Shown here piece after piece: positions 7,227-15,800 of a DNA stretch of 64,000 nucleotides. This DNA is from an uncultured Desulfobacter sp. (GTDB lineage: Bacteria > Desulfobacterota > Desulfobacteria > Desulfobacterales > Desulfobacteraceae): contig NZ_OY781882.1 of NCBI RefSeq assembly GCF_963677125.1, positions 1,806,501 through 1,870,500 of the forward strand, read 5' to 3'. The number at the start of each line of letters is the position of its first letter. Within the stretch, counting starts at the first letter, position 1. Position numbers and translations under genes: made by a program. The notes beneath the pieces were generated by a model. The model did not search any database. It had not been told where the DNA came from and worked only from the letters and a program-made list of their open reading frames with translations.

Positions 7227-8399
7227 ATGCAGTCCGTTTTAAAATCAGATCGTTGCGGGGATATCTTAAAATTTTCCGTCCCCGAAATTTTTTTTGGCAG
7301 AAAAAGCCTTAGATACGCCGGTATGAGCGCCAAACGAATGGGAGCAGAAAAAATATTTCTGGTCTCTGATTCAGGTCTTGAAAAAACCGGATGGGTGGAA
7401 AAACTACTTGACATCCTGGCCCAGGAACAACTCAACTGGGTCTATTATTCAGATGTCGATTCCAACCCCAGGGACTGGCAGATCCAGCAGGGGGCAGAGC
7501 TTTATAAAGACAAAAATTGTGATGTCGTCATGGCCATAGGCGGTGGCAGCCCCATGGACGCCGCAAAGGGAATTGCGCTTGTGGCCAGTAACGGCGGGCG
7601 GGTGAACGACTATGAAGGTGCCAACCAGATCCGTGATCCCCTACCACCCATGATATTTATCCCATCAACCGCCAGCAGCGGATCGGATATTTCTCAGTTT
7701 GCCATTATCACGGACATGGAACGTCGGGTGAAGATGTCCATCATCAGCCGGACTCTTGTCCCCAATATCTCCATTATTGATCCGGAACTTCTGACCACCA
7801 AATCCAGAGGGCTTATCATTGCCGCCGCCTTGGATGCGCTGTCCCATGCCGTTGAGGCCCATGTCTCCCGGATTGCCTCTCCCATGACCGAAGTCCACTC
7901 CCTTAAAGCCATTGAACAGATCTTTCATCATCTGCCCGCAGCCCTTGAAACTAGGTCCATCAAGGACCTTGAAAAACTGAGCATGGCCGGCACCTCTGCG
8001 GCAATGGCATTCAGCAATGCCAGTCTGGGCATGGATCATGCGCTGGCTCACTCCCTGGGCGGAGTTTTGGATACGGTCCACGGCATCATCCATCCTATTC
8101 TCCTGCCCCAGGTCATGCGGTTCAACCTTGAGTCCAGTACCGACAAAATCGCCCAAATCGGCCGGGTTATTCTAGACAAAACCCTTTCAACACCCGAGGA
8201 AACGGCCTTAGCAGGTATTGAAAGACTGGAAGAGTATTTTAAAAGTCTTAAGGTCTCAACAAAATTAAGGGATATCGTACCCGACCGATCCAAACTCCAA
8301 AGCGTCTGTGAGATGGCCGCCCTGGACACCTGTCTGCTGAGCAATCCAAGAAGTGCCAGTGTGCAGGAGATGCTCGAAATCTGTGAAAAGGTGTGGTGA
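7227..8399 (+). CDS. Iron-containing alcohol dehydrogenase
   Basis: Group III NAD(P)-dependent alcohol dehydrogenase, which interconverts alcohols and aldehydes. The nucleotide site is GGGSPMDAAKG (~105-115). The metal ligands are Asp203, His207 (ALDALSHAVEAH), His271 and His285, with the exact family spacing of 4, 64 and 14. Length of 390 is normal. The upstream AGGA is weak and 14 nt away. The stop overlaps the kinase start (TGATG), so enzyme, kinase and regulator form one operon. A related enzyme is at 12919-14085 with an AOR between; together these suggest a locally controlled alcohol/aldehyde oxidation unit. Confidence 0.92.
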   Translation: MQSVLKSDRCGDILKFSVPEIFFGRKSLRYAGMSAKRMGAEKIFLVSDSGLEKTGWVEKLLDILAQEQLNWVYYSDVDSNPRDWQIQQGAELYKDKNCDVVMAIGGGSPMDAAKGIALVASNGGRVNDYEGANQIRDPLPPMIFIPSTASSGSDISQFAIITDMERRVKMSIISRTLVPNISIIDPELLTTKSRGLIIAAALDALSHAVEAHVSRIASPMTEVHSLKAIEQIFHHLPAALETRSIKDLEKLSMAGTSAAMAFSNASLGMDHALAHSLGGVLDTVHGIIHPILLPQVMRFNLESSTDKIAQIGRVILDKTLSTPEETALAGIERLEEYFKSLKVSTKLRDIVPDRSKLQSVCEMAALDTCLLSNPRSASVQEMLEICEKVW

Positions 8400-9625
8400 T
8401 GAGAAAAACGACACTTGATGATATTATCGGCCTGAAGTATACCAAGCTGGGTTTCTTCCCAGAGGCCAAGCACAAAATGACCCAACTTAAGGCTGCCAAC
8501 ATCAGGCTGGAGCGTAAAAGTCAGAAACTTCAAGCTATTTTAGACGGCATTTCCGACGTGATGGTCATCATGTCCTTAAATTTCACCATTATCACGGTAA
8601 ACCGGCTTTTCTCAGAGGTTTTTGAGTGTGATCGGCCTGAAAGAAAGACCTGCTATGAACTTTTTATGAACAGAACCACACCTTGCCCGGACTGCCCGGT
8701 AAAGCAGTCCCTAAAAAACGGTCAGGTCTGCCGCCAGACCCGGATTTATTTGATCAAAGATAAAAAACGGCAGTTTGAAGTATCGGTGTCTCCCATGACG
8801 GACATCCATGGAAAAATCTTTAGATTTATCCTCCTGTTGCGGGATGTGACCCGGGAAAAAGAGTATCAGGAAAGCTATTACTATTCAACGAAAATGGCAA
8901 CCGTCGGGTTGCTGGCAGCCGGCGTGGCACATGAGATCAACAATCCTTTAACCAGTATCCACGGATTTTCAGAAGGTCTGAAACGGCGTCTCCCCAGACT
9001 AAAGGAATATCTTGAAAACAATCCGGGGACTGAAGCGGATGATCTAGCTGCTGATTTTGACGAATACATTGATACCATCATTGCAGAATGCAACCGGTGC
9101 CGGGATATCGTAAAAAATCTTTTGACCTTCAGCCCGAGAAAACGCATTGATTTTTCCAGGGTGGATCTCAAGGACTTGGTCACTGATGTGATCAAACTGC
9201 TTCATTTCCGCCTTAGACAGGAAGCCGGTGTGACGATTGAGTTAGACATTCCCGAAGGTCTCCCGAAAATCAACGGCAATGCGCCGGAGATCAAACAGGT
9301 ATTGCTCAACATTGTCTGTAATGCCATTGATGCCGTTGAAGGCAAAGGTCGCCTTGACATCTATGTCAAGGTTAGAAAAAAATGGATCGTGCTTTCTGTG
9401 GAAGACAACGGATATGGTATTTGTGAAGAAGACATGAAACGGCTTTTTGACCCTTTTTTCACCACCAAACCACCTGGGAAGGGAACAGGCATAGGCCTGT
9501 CCACCTGCTATAACATTATCCAGCAGCACCAGGGAAAAATATTAGTTGAAAGTGAACCAGACAAGGGAAGCGTGTTCCATATCTGCTTTCCCCTTGAGGT
9601 TGAGGAAAAAGATACAGATGAATAA
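8399..9625 (+). CDS. PAS-domain sensor histidine kinase
   Basis: Soluble histidine kinase of about 408 residues with no membrane segment. A short coiled coil (~20-45) leads to a PAS domain (~45-160) holding a Cys-rich loop (TTPCPDCPVKQS) seen in many kinases of this group; it might sense redox state or a ligand, which is my inference. The H-box is GVAHEINNPLTSI and the ATPase boxes are NIVCNAIDAVEG, VEDNGYGI and GKGTGIGLSTCYNI. ATG 8399 is preferred over upstream GTGs because it forms TGATG with the preceding stop. It overlaps the regulator gene by 8 nt, its evident partner. Confidence 0.9.
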   Translation: MRKTTLDDIIGLKYTKLGFFPEAKHKMTQLKAANIRLERKSQKLQAILDGISDVMVIMSLNFTIITVNRLFSEVFECDRPERKTCYELFMNRTTPCPDCPVKQSLKNGQVCRQTRIYLIKDKKRQFEVSVSPMTDIHGKIFRFILLLRDVTREKEYQESYYYSTKMATVGLLAAGVAHEINNPLTSIHGFSEGLKRRLPRLKEYLENNPGTEADDLAADFDEYIDTIIAECNRCRDIVKNLLTFSPRKRIDFSRVDLKDLVTDVIKLLHFRLRQEAGVTIELDIPEGLPKINGNAPEIKQVLLNIVCNAIDAVEGKGRLDIYVKVRKKWIVLSVEDNGYGICEEDMKRLFDPFFTTKPPGKGTGIGLSTCYNIIQQHQGKILVESEPDKGSVFHICFPLEVEEKDTDE

Positions 9626-10985
9626 ATCCGAAGACCAAATCAATGTGCTTGTGGTGGATGATGAAAAACACATCCGCAGACTGCTGGAAAAAGAATTGTC
9701 TTCTCCCAGGCGCCAAATTACAACGGCTGGTGACGTCCACTCCGCCCTTTCAGCCGTCCGAAAAAACCGATTTGACGTCATTATACTGGACATCATGCTG
9801 CCGGACGGTAACGGCATTGAATTGATGGCCCGTTTCCAGGAAGAGATCCTGGCTGTTCAAATCATCTTAATCACCGGTTACGCCGATGTGGATGATGCGG
9901 TGATGTCCATGAAAGCCGGTGCCTGCGATTATATCACCAAACCCTTTGATCTGGACAGGCTGGAACAAGTGGTTGAAACGGCATTCCAAAGGGGCCTGGG
10001 GTACAAAAGAGAGTTGCTACGCCACCAAGGCTCCCAGGCCACGAACACTAGCTTTGCGGATCACATGATAGGACATTCCAAGGCCATGGAGGAGATCCGC
10101 TTTCTTATCCGAAAGGCTGCCCCCACAAATGTTCCGATTCTGATCACCGGAGAAAGCGGCACTGGAAAAAATGTCATTGCACGTCAGCTCCACGCCCAGA
10201 GCCTGAGAAGTCACATTCCCATGCTCACTAAAAACTGCGCGACCCTCCAGGAAGAACTGATGCGAAGCGAACTTTTCGGCTATTGCAAAGGCGCATTTAC
10301 CGGGGCGGAAGCATCCAGGGAGGGCCTGTTGAGCATGGCCGATGAAGGCACTCTTTTTCTGGACGAAATTGGGGATCTTTCTGTTGGGGTCCAGGCCTCT
10401 CTGTTAAGGGTGATGGAAAACCAGACCTTCCGTCCTGTGGGAGACAAAAATGAAACCCGGGTGAATATCCGGTTTATCTTTGCCACCAACCGGGAGCTGA
10501 AAAAGGCGGTTGCCGAAGGAGAATTCAACCAGGCACTGTTTCACAGGCTTAACGTATTTACCATAAACACCTTGCCCCTGCGCAAACGAAAAGAAGAAAT
10601 ACCCGTGCTGGTGGAACATTTTATAGGAAAATTGAAGCCGAACTGCAAAATCTCAAAAAATGCCATGAATCTGCTTATGGGCTATGACTGGCCAGGCAAT
10701 GTAAGAGAGTTGCACAATGTCATTGAGCGGGGCATTATTCTTTCGGACAACATGGTGATCACGGAGCGTTGCCTGCCCCTTGAACTTTTGGACACCTCAA
10801 GCCGGGATGACGACGAGGCCCCGTTGTTTGCCTCTTTAAAAGAGGTTGAAAAAAAACATATCCTGGCAGTAATGGCCCATGTGGACAACAACCGGTCCAA
10901 AGCGGCAGAGCTGTTGGGAATCAGCAGAAAAACCTTGTATCGAAAATTAGCCGATATTCCGGAATACGCACAACTTGAAGCGTAG
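9618..10985 (+). CDS. NtrC-family sigma-54 response regulator
   Basis: Two-component regulator with three parts: receiver (VLVVDDEKHIRR; Asp in VIILDIMLPDGNG; Lys in DYITKPFD), AAA+ sigma-54 activation domain (Walker A GESGTGKN; GAFTGA loop for sigma-54 contact; Walker B GTLFLDEIG) and Fis-type helix-turn-helix (NRSKAAELLGISRKTLYRKL). About 455 residues from ATG 9618, which overlaps the kinase gene. A -24/-12 promoter stands in front of the second alcohol dehydrogenase at 14161-14176, its most likely target. No enhancer site was identified. Confidence 0.92.
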   Translation: MNKSEDQINVLVVDDEKHIRRLLEKELSSPRRQITTAGDVHSALSAVRKNRFDVIILDIMLPDGNGIELMARFQEEILAVQIILITGYADVDDAVMSMKAGACDYITKPFDLDRLEQVVETAFQRGLGYKRELLRHQGSQATNTSFADHMIGHSKAMEEIRFLIRKAAPTNVPILITGESGTGKNVIARQLHAQSLRSHIPMLTKNCATLQEELMRSELFGYCKGAFTGAEASREGLLSMADEGTLFLDEIGDLSVGVQASLLRVMENQTFRPVGDKNETRVNIRFIFATNRELKKAVAEGEFNQALFHRLNVFTINTLPLRKRKEEIPVLVEHFIGKLKPNCKISKNAMNLLMGYDWPGNVRELHNVIERGIILSDNMVITERCLPLELLDTSSRDDDEAPLFASLKEVEKKHILAVMAHVDNNRSKAAELLGISRKTLYRKLADIPEYAQLEA

Positions 10986-11001
10986 GCTTAAAAAAAGTGG
11001 A

Positions 11002-11027
11002 GGGGGGAAACAAAAGCTTCCCCCCCC
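11002..11027 (-). terminator. Intrinsic terminator between convergent operons
   Basis: GGGGGGAA ... TTCCCCCC hairpin between the regulator and the AOR genes. Read on the minus strand it is followed within a few bases by a TTTTTT run, so it ends the AOR transcript; on the plus strand no T-run follows. Confidence 0.6.
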
Positions 11028-11074
11028 CCTGAACAACCAGAACAATATATCAGCATCAGCACAACTTTTTCGAT

Positions 11075-12808
11075 CTACGCATTATAATTTTTTGCCTCCT
11101 GGAGTTCTTCAACACTGAAGGTCCATTGGGTATCATGGGGCGGAAACTTTTCTTTGAACATCTCAGGCAACTGGTCATCTATTTTGGTAAATCCTGCTTT
11201 GAGATTAAACTCATTTTCATTTTCCAAAATAGAGATCCCCAGTTTTATTACATCATCAGGGGTAAGGCTAAGCCCGTATTGGGCATTGATCATATCCACG
11301 ATCAAGGGCACACCGTCCTCGTTGTCCAAGACGGCAAATGCAACAAAAAGACAAAGGCCTGCCGCATCAATGGCGGCTGTTGCAATCTGGAGATTTTTGG
11401 ACAATTCCACCTGGATATCATTTTTCAGCGGATCCACAGAACCGCCCACCCCCAGGATATTAGCGGTGACCCCGTATCCGGCGGTATGGTCTGCGCCCAT
11501 GGGTGTAGTGGCATAGGTAACCCCAACGCCTTTGACTGACCTTGGATCATAGGCCGGCAAGGCCTGACGCTTTACCACAGGGATTCTATCTACCCCCAGG
11601 GCATCTCCTGTAAATGCAGCCCCGTTGCCCAGAATCTTTCCAAACCCTGTCCCCTGGGGAACCTGTTTGAGCAAATCGATACATGCATCGCCGTCTCCCC
11701 ACGGAATGAGTCCGCCTTCCATGGCCAACCCTAATGCCACGCCCGTATCTATGGTGTCCAGGCCGTAATCATCGCACAGCCGGTCCATCATGGCGATCTG
11801 ATCAAGATCCCTCACCGTAGTGTGGGCACCAAACGCCCAGAGCGTTTCATACTCAAAGCCCGAAGTTAAATACTCCCCATTTTTATCATTGTACGCCTGG
11901 GAGCACTTGATGACACACCCGGGATGGCAACCTTCCGCCACCACGCCGTTGCGGGCCTGGATGTTTTCCACCATCTTTTCTCCGCTGATATCAGCGGCGT
12001 GTTCAAACCGGCCGGTTCTAAAATTTTTAGTGGGCAAAGCACCGGCCTCGTTAATCACGTTGACCAGAACGGCCGTGCCTAGTCCCGGCAATCCCTGTCC
12101 GGTGACCGGGTGGTCCCGAAGCATTTTAACCCATTTTTTATTGGCTGCCTTGAACCCCTCCGGATCCACCAACGGAACCCTGTCACAACCGCTGTCATCC
12201 ACCACGATTGCCTTAATTTTTTTGGACCCCATGACAGCACCAAGCCCCCCGCGCCCCATGGCGCGTCCGGGCCTTCCCTTGGGATCGGCCTGATGAATAC
12301 TGGCGGCCTTGAGACACTGCTCCCCGGCCTGACCAATGGTCATCACGCCTGTTCTTTTACCATATACGGCCCACAATTTTTCCATGAGGTCATAATTTCC
12401 AAAGCCCTCATAGTCAGAGGCATCGAGGATCTCTACACCCTGTTTGTTAATCACCACCATGCTGAAACCAGCATCTTCAGGCTTATCCTCAACAACCAAA
12501 GCAGCGATGCCCAGTTTTGCCAGTTTCTGGGAGATAAATCCGCCGGAATTGCTCTCTTTTATTCCATTGGTCAAAGGCGATTTCGCCCCGGCAGACAGAC
12601 GGCCGGAGTTAGCTGCGGGTGACCCGGATAAAATCCCGGGTGAAAAAATCAATTTATTATAACACCCCAGCGGATGACAGTCGGCAGGCACCTCATCCAA
12701 CACCATCTTTGAAGTCAGTGCTCTTCCGCCAAGGCCCACGAGGGACTCAGGTAATTCCTGATATTCCCAGGTTTTTTCTTTTGCGTTTATTCTTAGTATT
12801 TTTCCCAT
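11075..12808 (-). CDS. aor: Aldehyde:ferredoxin oxidoreductase (tungsten, AOR family)
   Basis: Oxidises aldehydes to acids with ferredoxin as acceptor, using a tungsten- or molybdenum-bispterin cofactor and one [4Fe-4S] cluster. The N-terminal pterin-binding part is recognisable (GGRALTSKMVLDEV, SGRLSAGAKSPLTNG, RPGRAMGRGGLGAVMGSK). Three cluster cysteines are at 294, 298 and 302 (CHPGCVIKC) and a fourth lies near residue 490 (DAAGLC). The 577-residue length is close to the family norm of ~600. GGAG stands before ATG 12808. A terminator separates it from the alcohol dehydrogenase upstream on the same strand, which would supply its aldehyde substrate. Confidence 0.92.
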   Translation of the reverse strand: MGKILRINAKEKTWEYQELPESLVGLGGRALTSKMVLDEVPADCHPLGCYNKLIFSPGILSGSPAANSGRLSAGAKSPLTNGIKESNSGGFISQKLAKLGIAALVVEDKPEDAGFSMVVINKQGVEILDASDYEGFGNYDLMEKLWAVYGKRTGVMTIGQAGEQCLKAASIHQADPKGRPGRAMGRGGLGAVMGSKKIKAIVVDDSGCDRVPLVDPEGFKAANKKWVKMLRDHPVTGQGLPGLGTAVLVNVINEAGALPTKNFRTGRFEHAADISGEKMVENIQARNGVVAEGCHPGCVIKCSQAYNDKNGEYLTSGFEYETLWAFGAHTTVRDLDQIAMMDRLCDDYGLDTIDTGVALGLAMEGGLIPWGDGDACIDLLKQVPQGTGFGKILGNGAAFTGDALGVDRIPVVKRQALPAYDPRSVKGVGVTYATTPMGADHTAGYGVTANILGVGGSVDPLKNDIQVELSKNLQIATAAIDAAGLCLFVAFAVLDNEDGVPLIVDMINAQYGLSLTPDDVIKLGISILENENEFNLKAGFTKIDDQLPEMFKEKFPPHDTQWTFSVEELQEAKNYNA

Positions 12809-12829
12809 CCTTGCTCCTCTTTAAAACAA

Positions 12830-12864
12830 CCCGACCATTATCAAACTGGAGGATAATGGTCGGG
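12830..12864 (-). terminator. Terminator between Fe-ADH and AOR
   Basis: CCCGACCATTATC (12864-12852) pairs perfectly with GATAATGGTCGGG (12842-12830) on the minus strand, with TTGTTTT after it. It would end or attenuate the alcohol dehydrogenase transcript before the AOR gene. No separate AOR promoter was recognised, so partial read-through is possible. Confidence 0.75.
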
Positions 12865-12918
12865 CATTGTTAATTCAAGATATCAACAATGGTGCAATCT
12901 AAAATATGTCGGTATCTA

Positions 12919-14085
12919 TTAAAGTGCGTTTGTATAGATCTGAATTACGTCGTCCAGGGTCGGACGTCTGGGGTTGGTAGCACCGCAGGCATCTTTCTGA
13001 GCGTTTTCAGCCATAATTTTCAGATCTTCTTTTTTAACACCAAGCTGGGTCAGATCAGAAGGAATTCCCACATCTGCAGACAGAGTCTGAATGGCTGTCA
13101 ATGCGCGTTCAGCAGCTTCTCTTGCAGAAAGACCTTCGATGTTTTCCCCAAGGGCTACAGCGACATCTGCATAGCGGTCAAGCTTGGAAATCAAGTTGAA
13201 GCGGGAAACATGGGGGAGAAGAATGGCGTTGCAGACACCATGGGGAAGATCGTAGAATCCGCCCAACTGGTGAGCCATGGCATGAACATGACCAAGACTT
13301 GCGTTGTTGAATGCCATACCGGCAAGGTACTCGGCATATGCCATTTTATCTCTTGCGACAATATCTTCACCATTGGCAACAGCAGGTCTCAAGTATTCGG
13401 CAATAAGCTCAATGGACTTGATGGCGCAGGCATCGGTGATGGGGGTTGCGATGGTAGAAACATATGCTTCTACAGAGTGGGTCAACGCGTCCATACCGGT
13501 AGCAGCAGTCAGGAAGCTGGGCATACCCATCATCAGTAGCGGGTCATTGATGGCGATGGCCGGTGTTACACGCCAGTCAACGATAGCCATTTTTACTTTT
13601 CTGCTGGTGTCTGTGATGATGCAAAAACGGGTCATCTCACTGGCGGTACCTGCAGTGGTGTTGATGGCGATAAAAGGAGGCATGGCTTGGGTAGATTTAT
13701 CAACGCCTTCATAGTCGTGGATGGTTCCGCCGTTGGTTGCTACAAGGCCGATACCTTTACCGCAGTCATGGGAACTTCCACCACCCAGGGTGATGATCAT
13801 GTCGCATCCGCTTTTCTGATAGAGGGCCAAACCTTCTGCAACATTCTTGTCAGTGGGATTGGGCACTGTATCATCGTAGACTACCGCTTCTGCACCCATA
13901 TCTGCTTTGAGCAGATCGCAGATCTGAGCGGTGATTCCTGCTGCGGTAATACCCTTATCTGCAACAATGAAAGGTTTGCTTACCCCAAGGCTTTTCATCT
14001 GGGCGCAAATTTGTTTGTGGGCACCAACGCCCATGAGGGTAACTGTGGGAATGTAAAATCCGAAAACTGCTTCTCCGTTTGACAT
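12919..14085 (-). CDS. Iron-containing alcohol dehydrogenase
   Basis: Second group III alcohol dehydrogenase of the region (388 residues). The nucleotide loop is GGGSSHDCGKGIG (~101-113). Metal ligands are Asp199 and His203 (GMDALTHSVEAYVS), His267 and His281, with standard spacing. The start is well supported by GGAG upstream of ATG 14085. It differs enough from the 7227-8399 protein that they are not a recent duplication. A -24/-12 promoter lies about 75 nt upstream, so expression should need sigma-54 and an NtrC-type activator; such a gene is 2 kb away. Substrate is unknown; ethanol or a similar primary alcohol is plausible. Confidence 0.93.
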   Translation of the reverse strand: MSNGEAVFGFYIPTVTLMGVGAHKQICAQMKSLGVSKPFIVADKGITAAGITAQICDLLKADMGAEAVVYDDTVPNPTDKNVAEGLALYQKSGCDMIITLGGGSSHDCGKGIGLVATNGGTIHDYEGVDKSTQAMPPFIAINTTAGTASEMTRFCIITDTSRKVKMAIVDWRVTPAIAINDPLLMMGMPSFLTAATGMDALTHSVEAYVSTIATPITDACAIKSIELIAEYLRPAVANGEDIVARDKMAYAEYLAGMAFNNASLGHVHAMAHQLGGFYDLPHGVCNAILLPHVSRFNLISKLDRYADVAVALGENIEGLSAREAAERALTAIQTLSADVGIPSDLTQLGVKKEDLKIMAENAQKDACGATNPRRPTLDDVIQIYTNAL

Positions 14086-14160
14086 TTGAATCTCCTTTAT
14101 ATGGTTAGTTCAAAAAAGTTCATGCGAAATGCACAATCTCATTCACTGCCTGTATACAAG

Positions 14161-14176
14161 AGCAATTTCGAGACCA
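14161..14176 (-). promoter_or_regulatory. Sigma-54 (-24/-12) promoter of the Fe-ADH
   Basis: The minus strand reads TGGTCT-CGAAA-TTGCT from 14176 to 14161. The GG and GC pairs have exact consensus spacing (TGGCAC-N5-TTGCW); the -12 box is perfect and the -24 keeps TGG. The start would be near 14150, giving a ~65-nt leader. Confidence 0.7.
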
Positions 14177-14500
14177 TAAAGGTAAATACAAATCACGAAA
14201 ATTTAGATTTCTTGTAAAACCTCATTTATTTCAAATATTTAATTTTTTATTTTTTTTATTTGGCAGGATTTTTTTTATGTTTCAGAGCGTAAATTTTTTT
14301 AAAAAAGTGTAGCAGGTTGACCCGACCACCACACCCGATGGGTCAAAAGGTAACATGCCTTTGATATCGATGGCACATTCATTGCGGAGGTCTCCTCAAA
14401 ATGGTTTTCCCCGCAGTTTTTCCAGACAGGCAACAACAGATTGTAACTCTAAGAGAAGTTTTTCAAGTTTCTTGGCACACTGAGTAGGCCCTTTTATTGA
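14177..14500. other. Intergenic stretch with possible coding remnant
   Basis: The part near the alcohol dehydrogenase is A/T-rich and may hold activator sites. TTGACCC (about 14314) pairs with GGGTCAA (about 14339). Between about 14493 and 14400 the minus strand has a short open stretch that reads like a coiled coil (CAKKLEKLLLELQSVV) without a start; it may be a relic of a gene. Nothing else supported. Confidence 0.3.
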
Positions 14501-15094
14501 TTACCCAATCTCCGGATAGTAATGATCCAGGCACCGACTGCAGATTCCGTGCGAAATATCGACAATACCCGTATCCAGAAGGGAGGGCACCCACAGCCAT
14601 CTATCGACGCTATTCGGATCCTTGATTTTCCTGCAATTCATACACTGCACAATCACACCGTCACTGTTTACAAATTGCTTGCTGAACGCTAAGCTTTTTT
14701 CAGTGTGAGGACATTCTTTGACCAGATGATGAGACATGACAAGACCTTTTTTATCCACAAGCGGATAGGCGTTTAACCTGAATACCCTCGATAGTTGTTT
14801 GGAAGGGCACTCATAATTAAATCCAAACATTTTATTTAAAGCAATCGCCTCACGGCATTTTTTTTTCATAAAACTTTTTAAAGGTTCTTCGCCGACGTCA
14901 ATAACGTTGGAACCTAAAGCAAATGTTTGTGCTATTTTATCACCGCCGTTAGATAGGGCAAACGTTTCCCAGGCTTTATTATACGCTTTGAGTTTCATTT
15001 CAGCGTCCACTATATAGATAATGTCCTTGCTGTTTTTAATGGACTCTAAATCCATGTAAGCTATTTGCTTTTCAAACTCAGGGTCAATAATCAT
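14501..15094 (-). CDS. PAS-like protein with C-terminal four-cysteine module
   Basis: About 197 residues. The N-terminal 110 residues look like a PAS fold (KDIIYIVDAEMKLKAYNKAW). The C-terminal ~50 residues contain CMNCRKIKD, a Trp-rich stretch and SHGICSRCLDHYYPE. The response regulator just upstream ends in the same pattern, so these four cysteines form a shared module, probably metal-binding. ATG 15094 is chosen because GAGGAA lies 8 nt upstream; a TTG at 15139 overlaps the previous stop but has no ribosome site. It is the last gene of a kinase-regulator-PAS operon. No enzymatic domain is seen. Confidence 0.75.
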   Translation of the reverse strand: MIIDPEFEKQIAYMDLESIKNSKDIIYIVDAEMKLKAYNKAWETFALSNGGDKIAQTFALGSNVIDVGEEPLKSFMKKKCREAIALNKMFGFNYECPSKQLSRVFRLNAYPLVDKKGLVMSHHLVKECPHTEKSLAFSKQFVNSDGVIVQCMNCRKIKDPNSVDRWLWVPSLLDTGIVDISHGICSRCLDHYYPEIG

Positions 15095-15135
15095 ATTAGC
15101 GCTTCCTCGTCGGCCTATGGCAAATGAAAGAGCTT

Positions 15136-15738
15136 TCAACTGCTTTGATCATCATAAATATCCAGACCGGGATAATGTTTTTCTGCGCATTCATTGCAGA
15201 TACTGTGGCTGAACTGTGCTTCTGAATGATTGTCTATATACGCCTCTATCTGATTCCAATACCCTTTGTCATCACGAATCTTCTTACAGTGCATACATAT
15301 CGGCAAAAGCCCGCTTAATTTCTTGACCTGGGAGAGTGCCTCTTTGAGTTCGTCCATGGTCTTGTGCAGTTTAATGTGCAGATCAACCCGGGCTTTTGCC
15401 ATTACCAGATTCAGCGGCTTTTGTATAAAATCTACAGCTCCGGCCTGGAATCCTCTGGCGGCATCCTGTGTTTCAGTAACCGCAGTCACGAATATGACCG
15501 GGATATGTTTTGTTTTCTCATCTGCTTTCAGCCTTTTACAAACTTCATATCCATCAATGCCAGGCATCATAATATCAAGTAGAATCAAATCAGGCGCGAC
15601 ATTACCCCGGGCAGCTTTAAGGGCTTGTTCCCCGTTTTTGGCGGCCATGATCTTATACTTGTCACGCAGTAGTTCGGTCAGCAATTTAATATTTAATCGT
15701 TCATCATCTACGATTAGAATACAACTTTTCTTATCCAT
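15136..15738 (-). CDS. Response regulator with C-terminal four-cysteine module
   Basis: 200 residues. The receiver domain is complete (ILIVDDERLNIKLL; phospho-Asp in ILLDIMMPGIDGYE; Thr/Lys in FVTAVTE and FIQKPLN). A short helix follows (~120-140, possible coiled coil linker), then CMHCKKIRDDKGYWNQIE and FSHSICNECAEKHYPG. There is no DNA-binding or enzymatic output domain, so the Cys4 tail is likely the output or an interaction surface. It lies 62 nt downstream of the large hybrid kinase, its probable partner, and 41 nt before the PAS/Cys4 gene. Confidence 0.85.
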   Translation of the reverse strand: MDKKSCILIVDDERLNIKLLTELLRDKYKIMAAKNGEQALKAARGNVAPDLILLDIMMPGIDGYEVCKRLKADEKTKHIPVIFVTAVTETQDAARGFQAGAVDFIQKPLNLVMAKARVDLHIKLHKTMDELKEALSQVKKLSGLLPICMHCKKIRDDKGYWNQIEAYIDNHSEAQFSHSICNECAEKHYPGLDIYDDQSS

Positions 15739-15800
15739 TTTTCTCCATCTTATACGATAGTCCGGGTAATTTACTCAAGTTTGTCAAATTTTGCTTTGGG

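Noticed and set aside
11126..12622. Long plus-strand ORFs opposite the AOR gene
   Set aside because: Antisense shadows of a well-conserved enzyme with all motifs intact; no independent signals.
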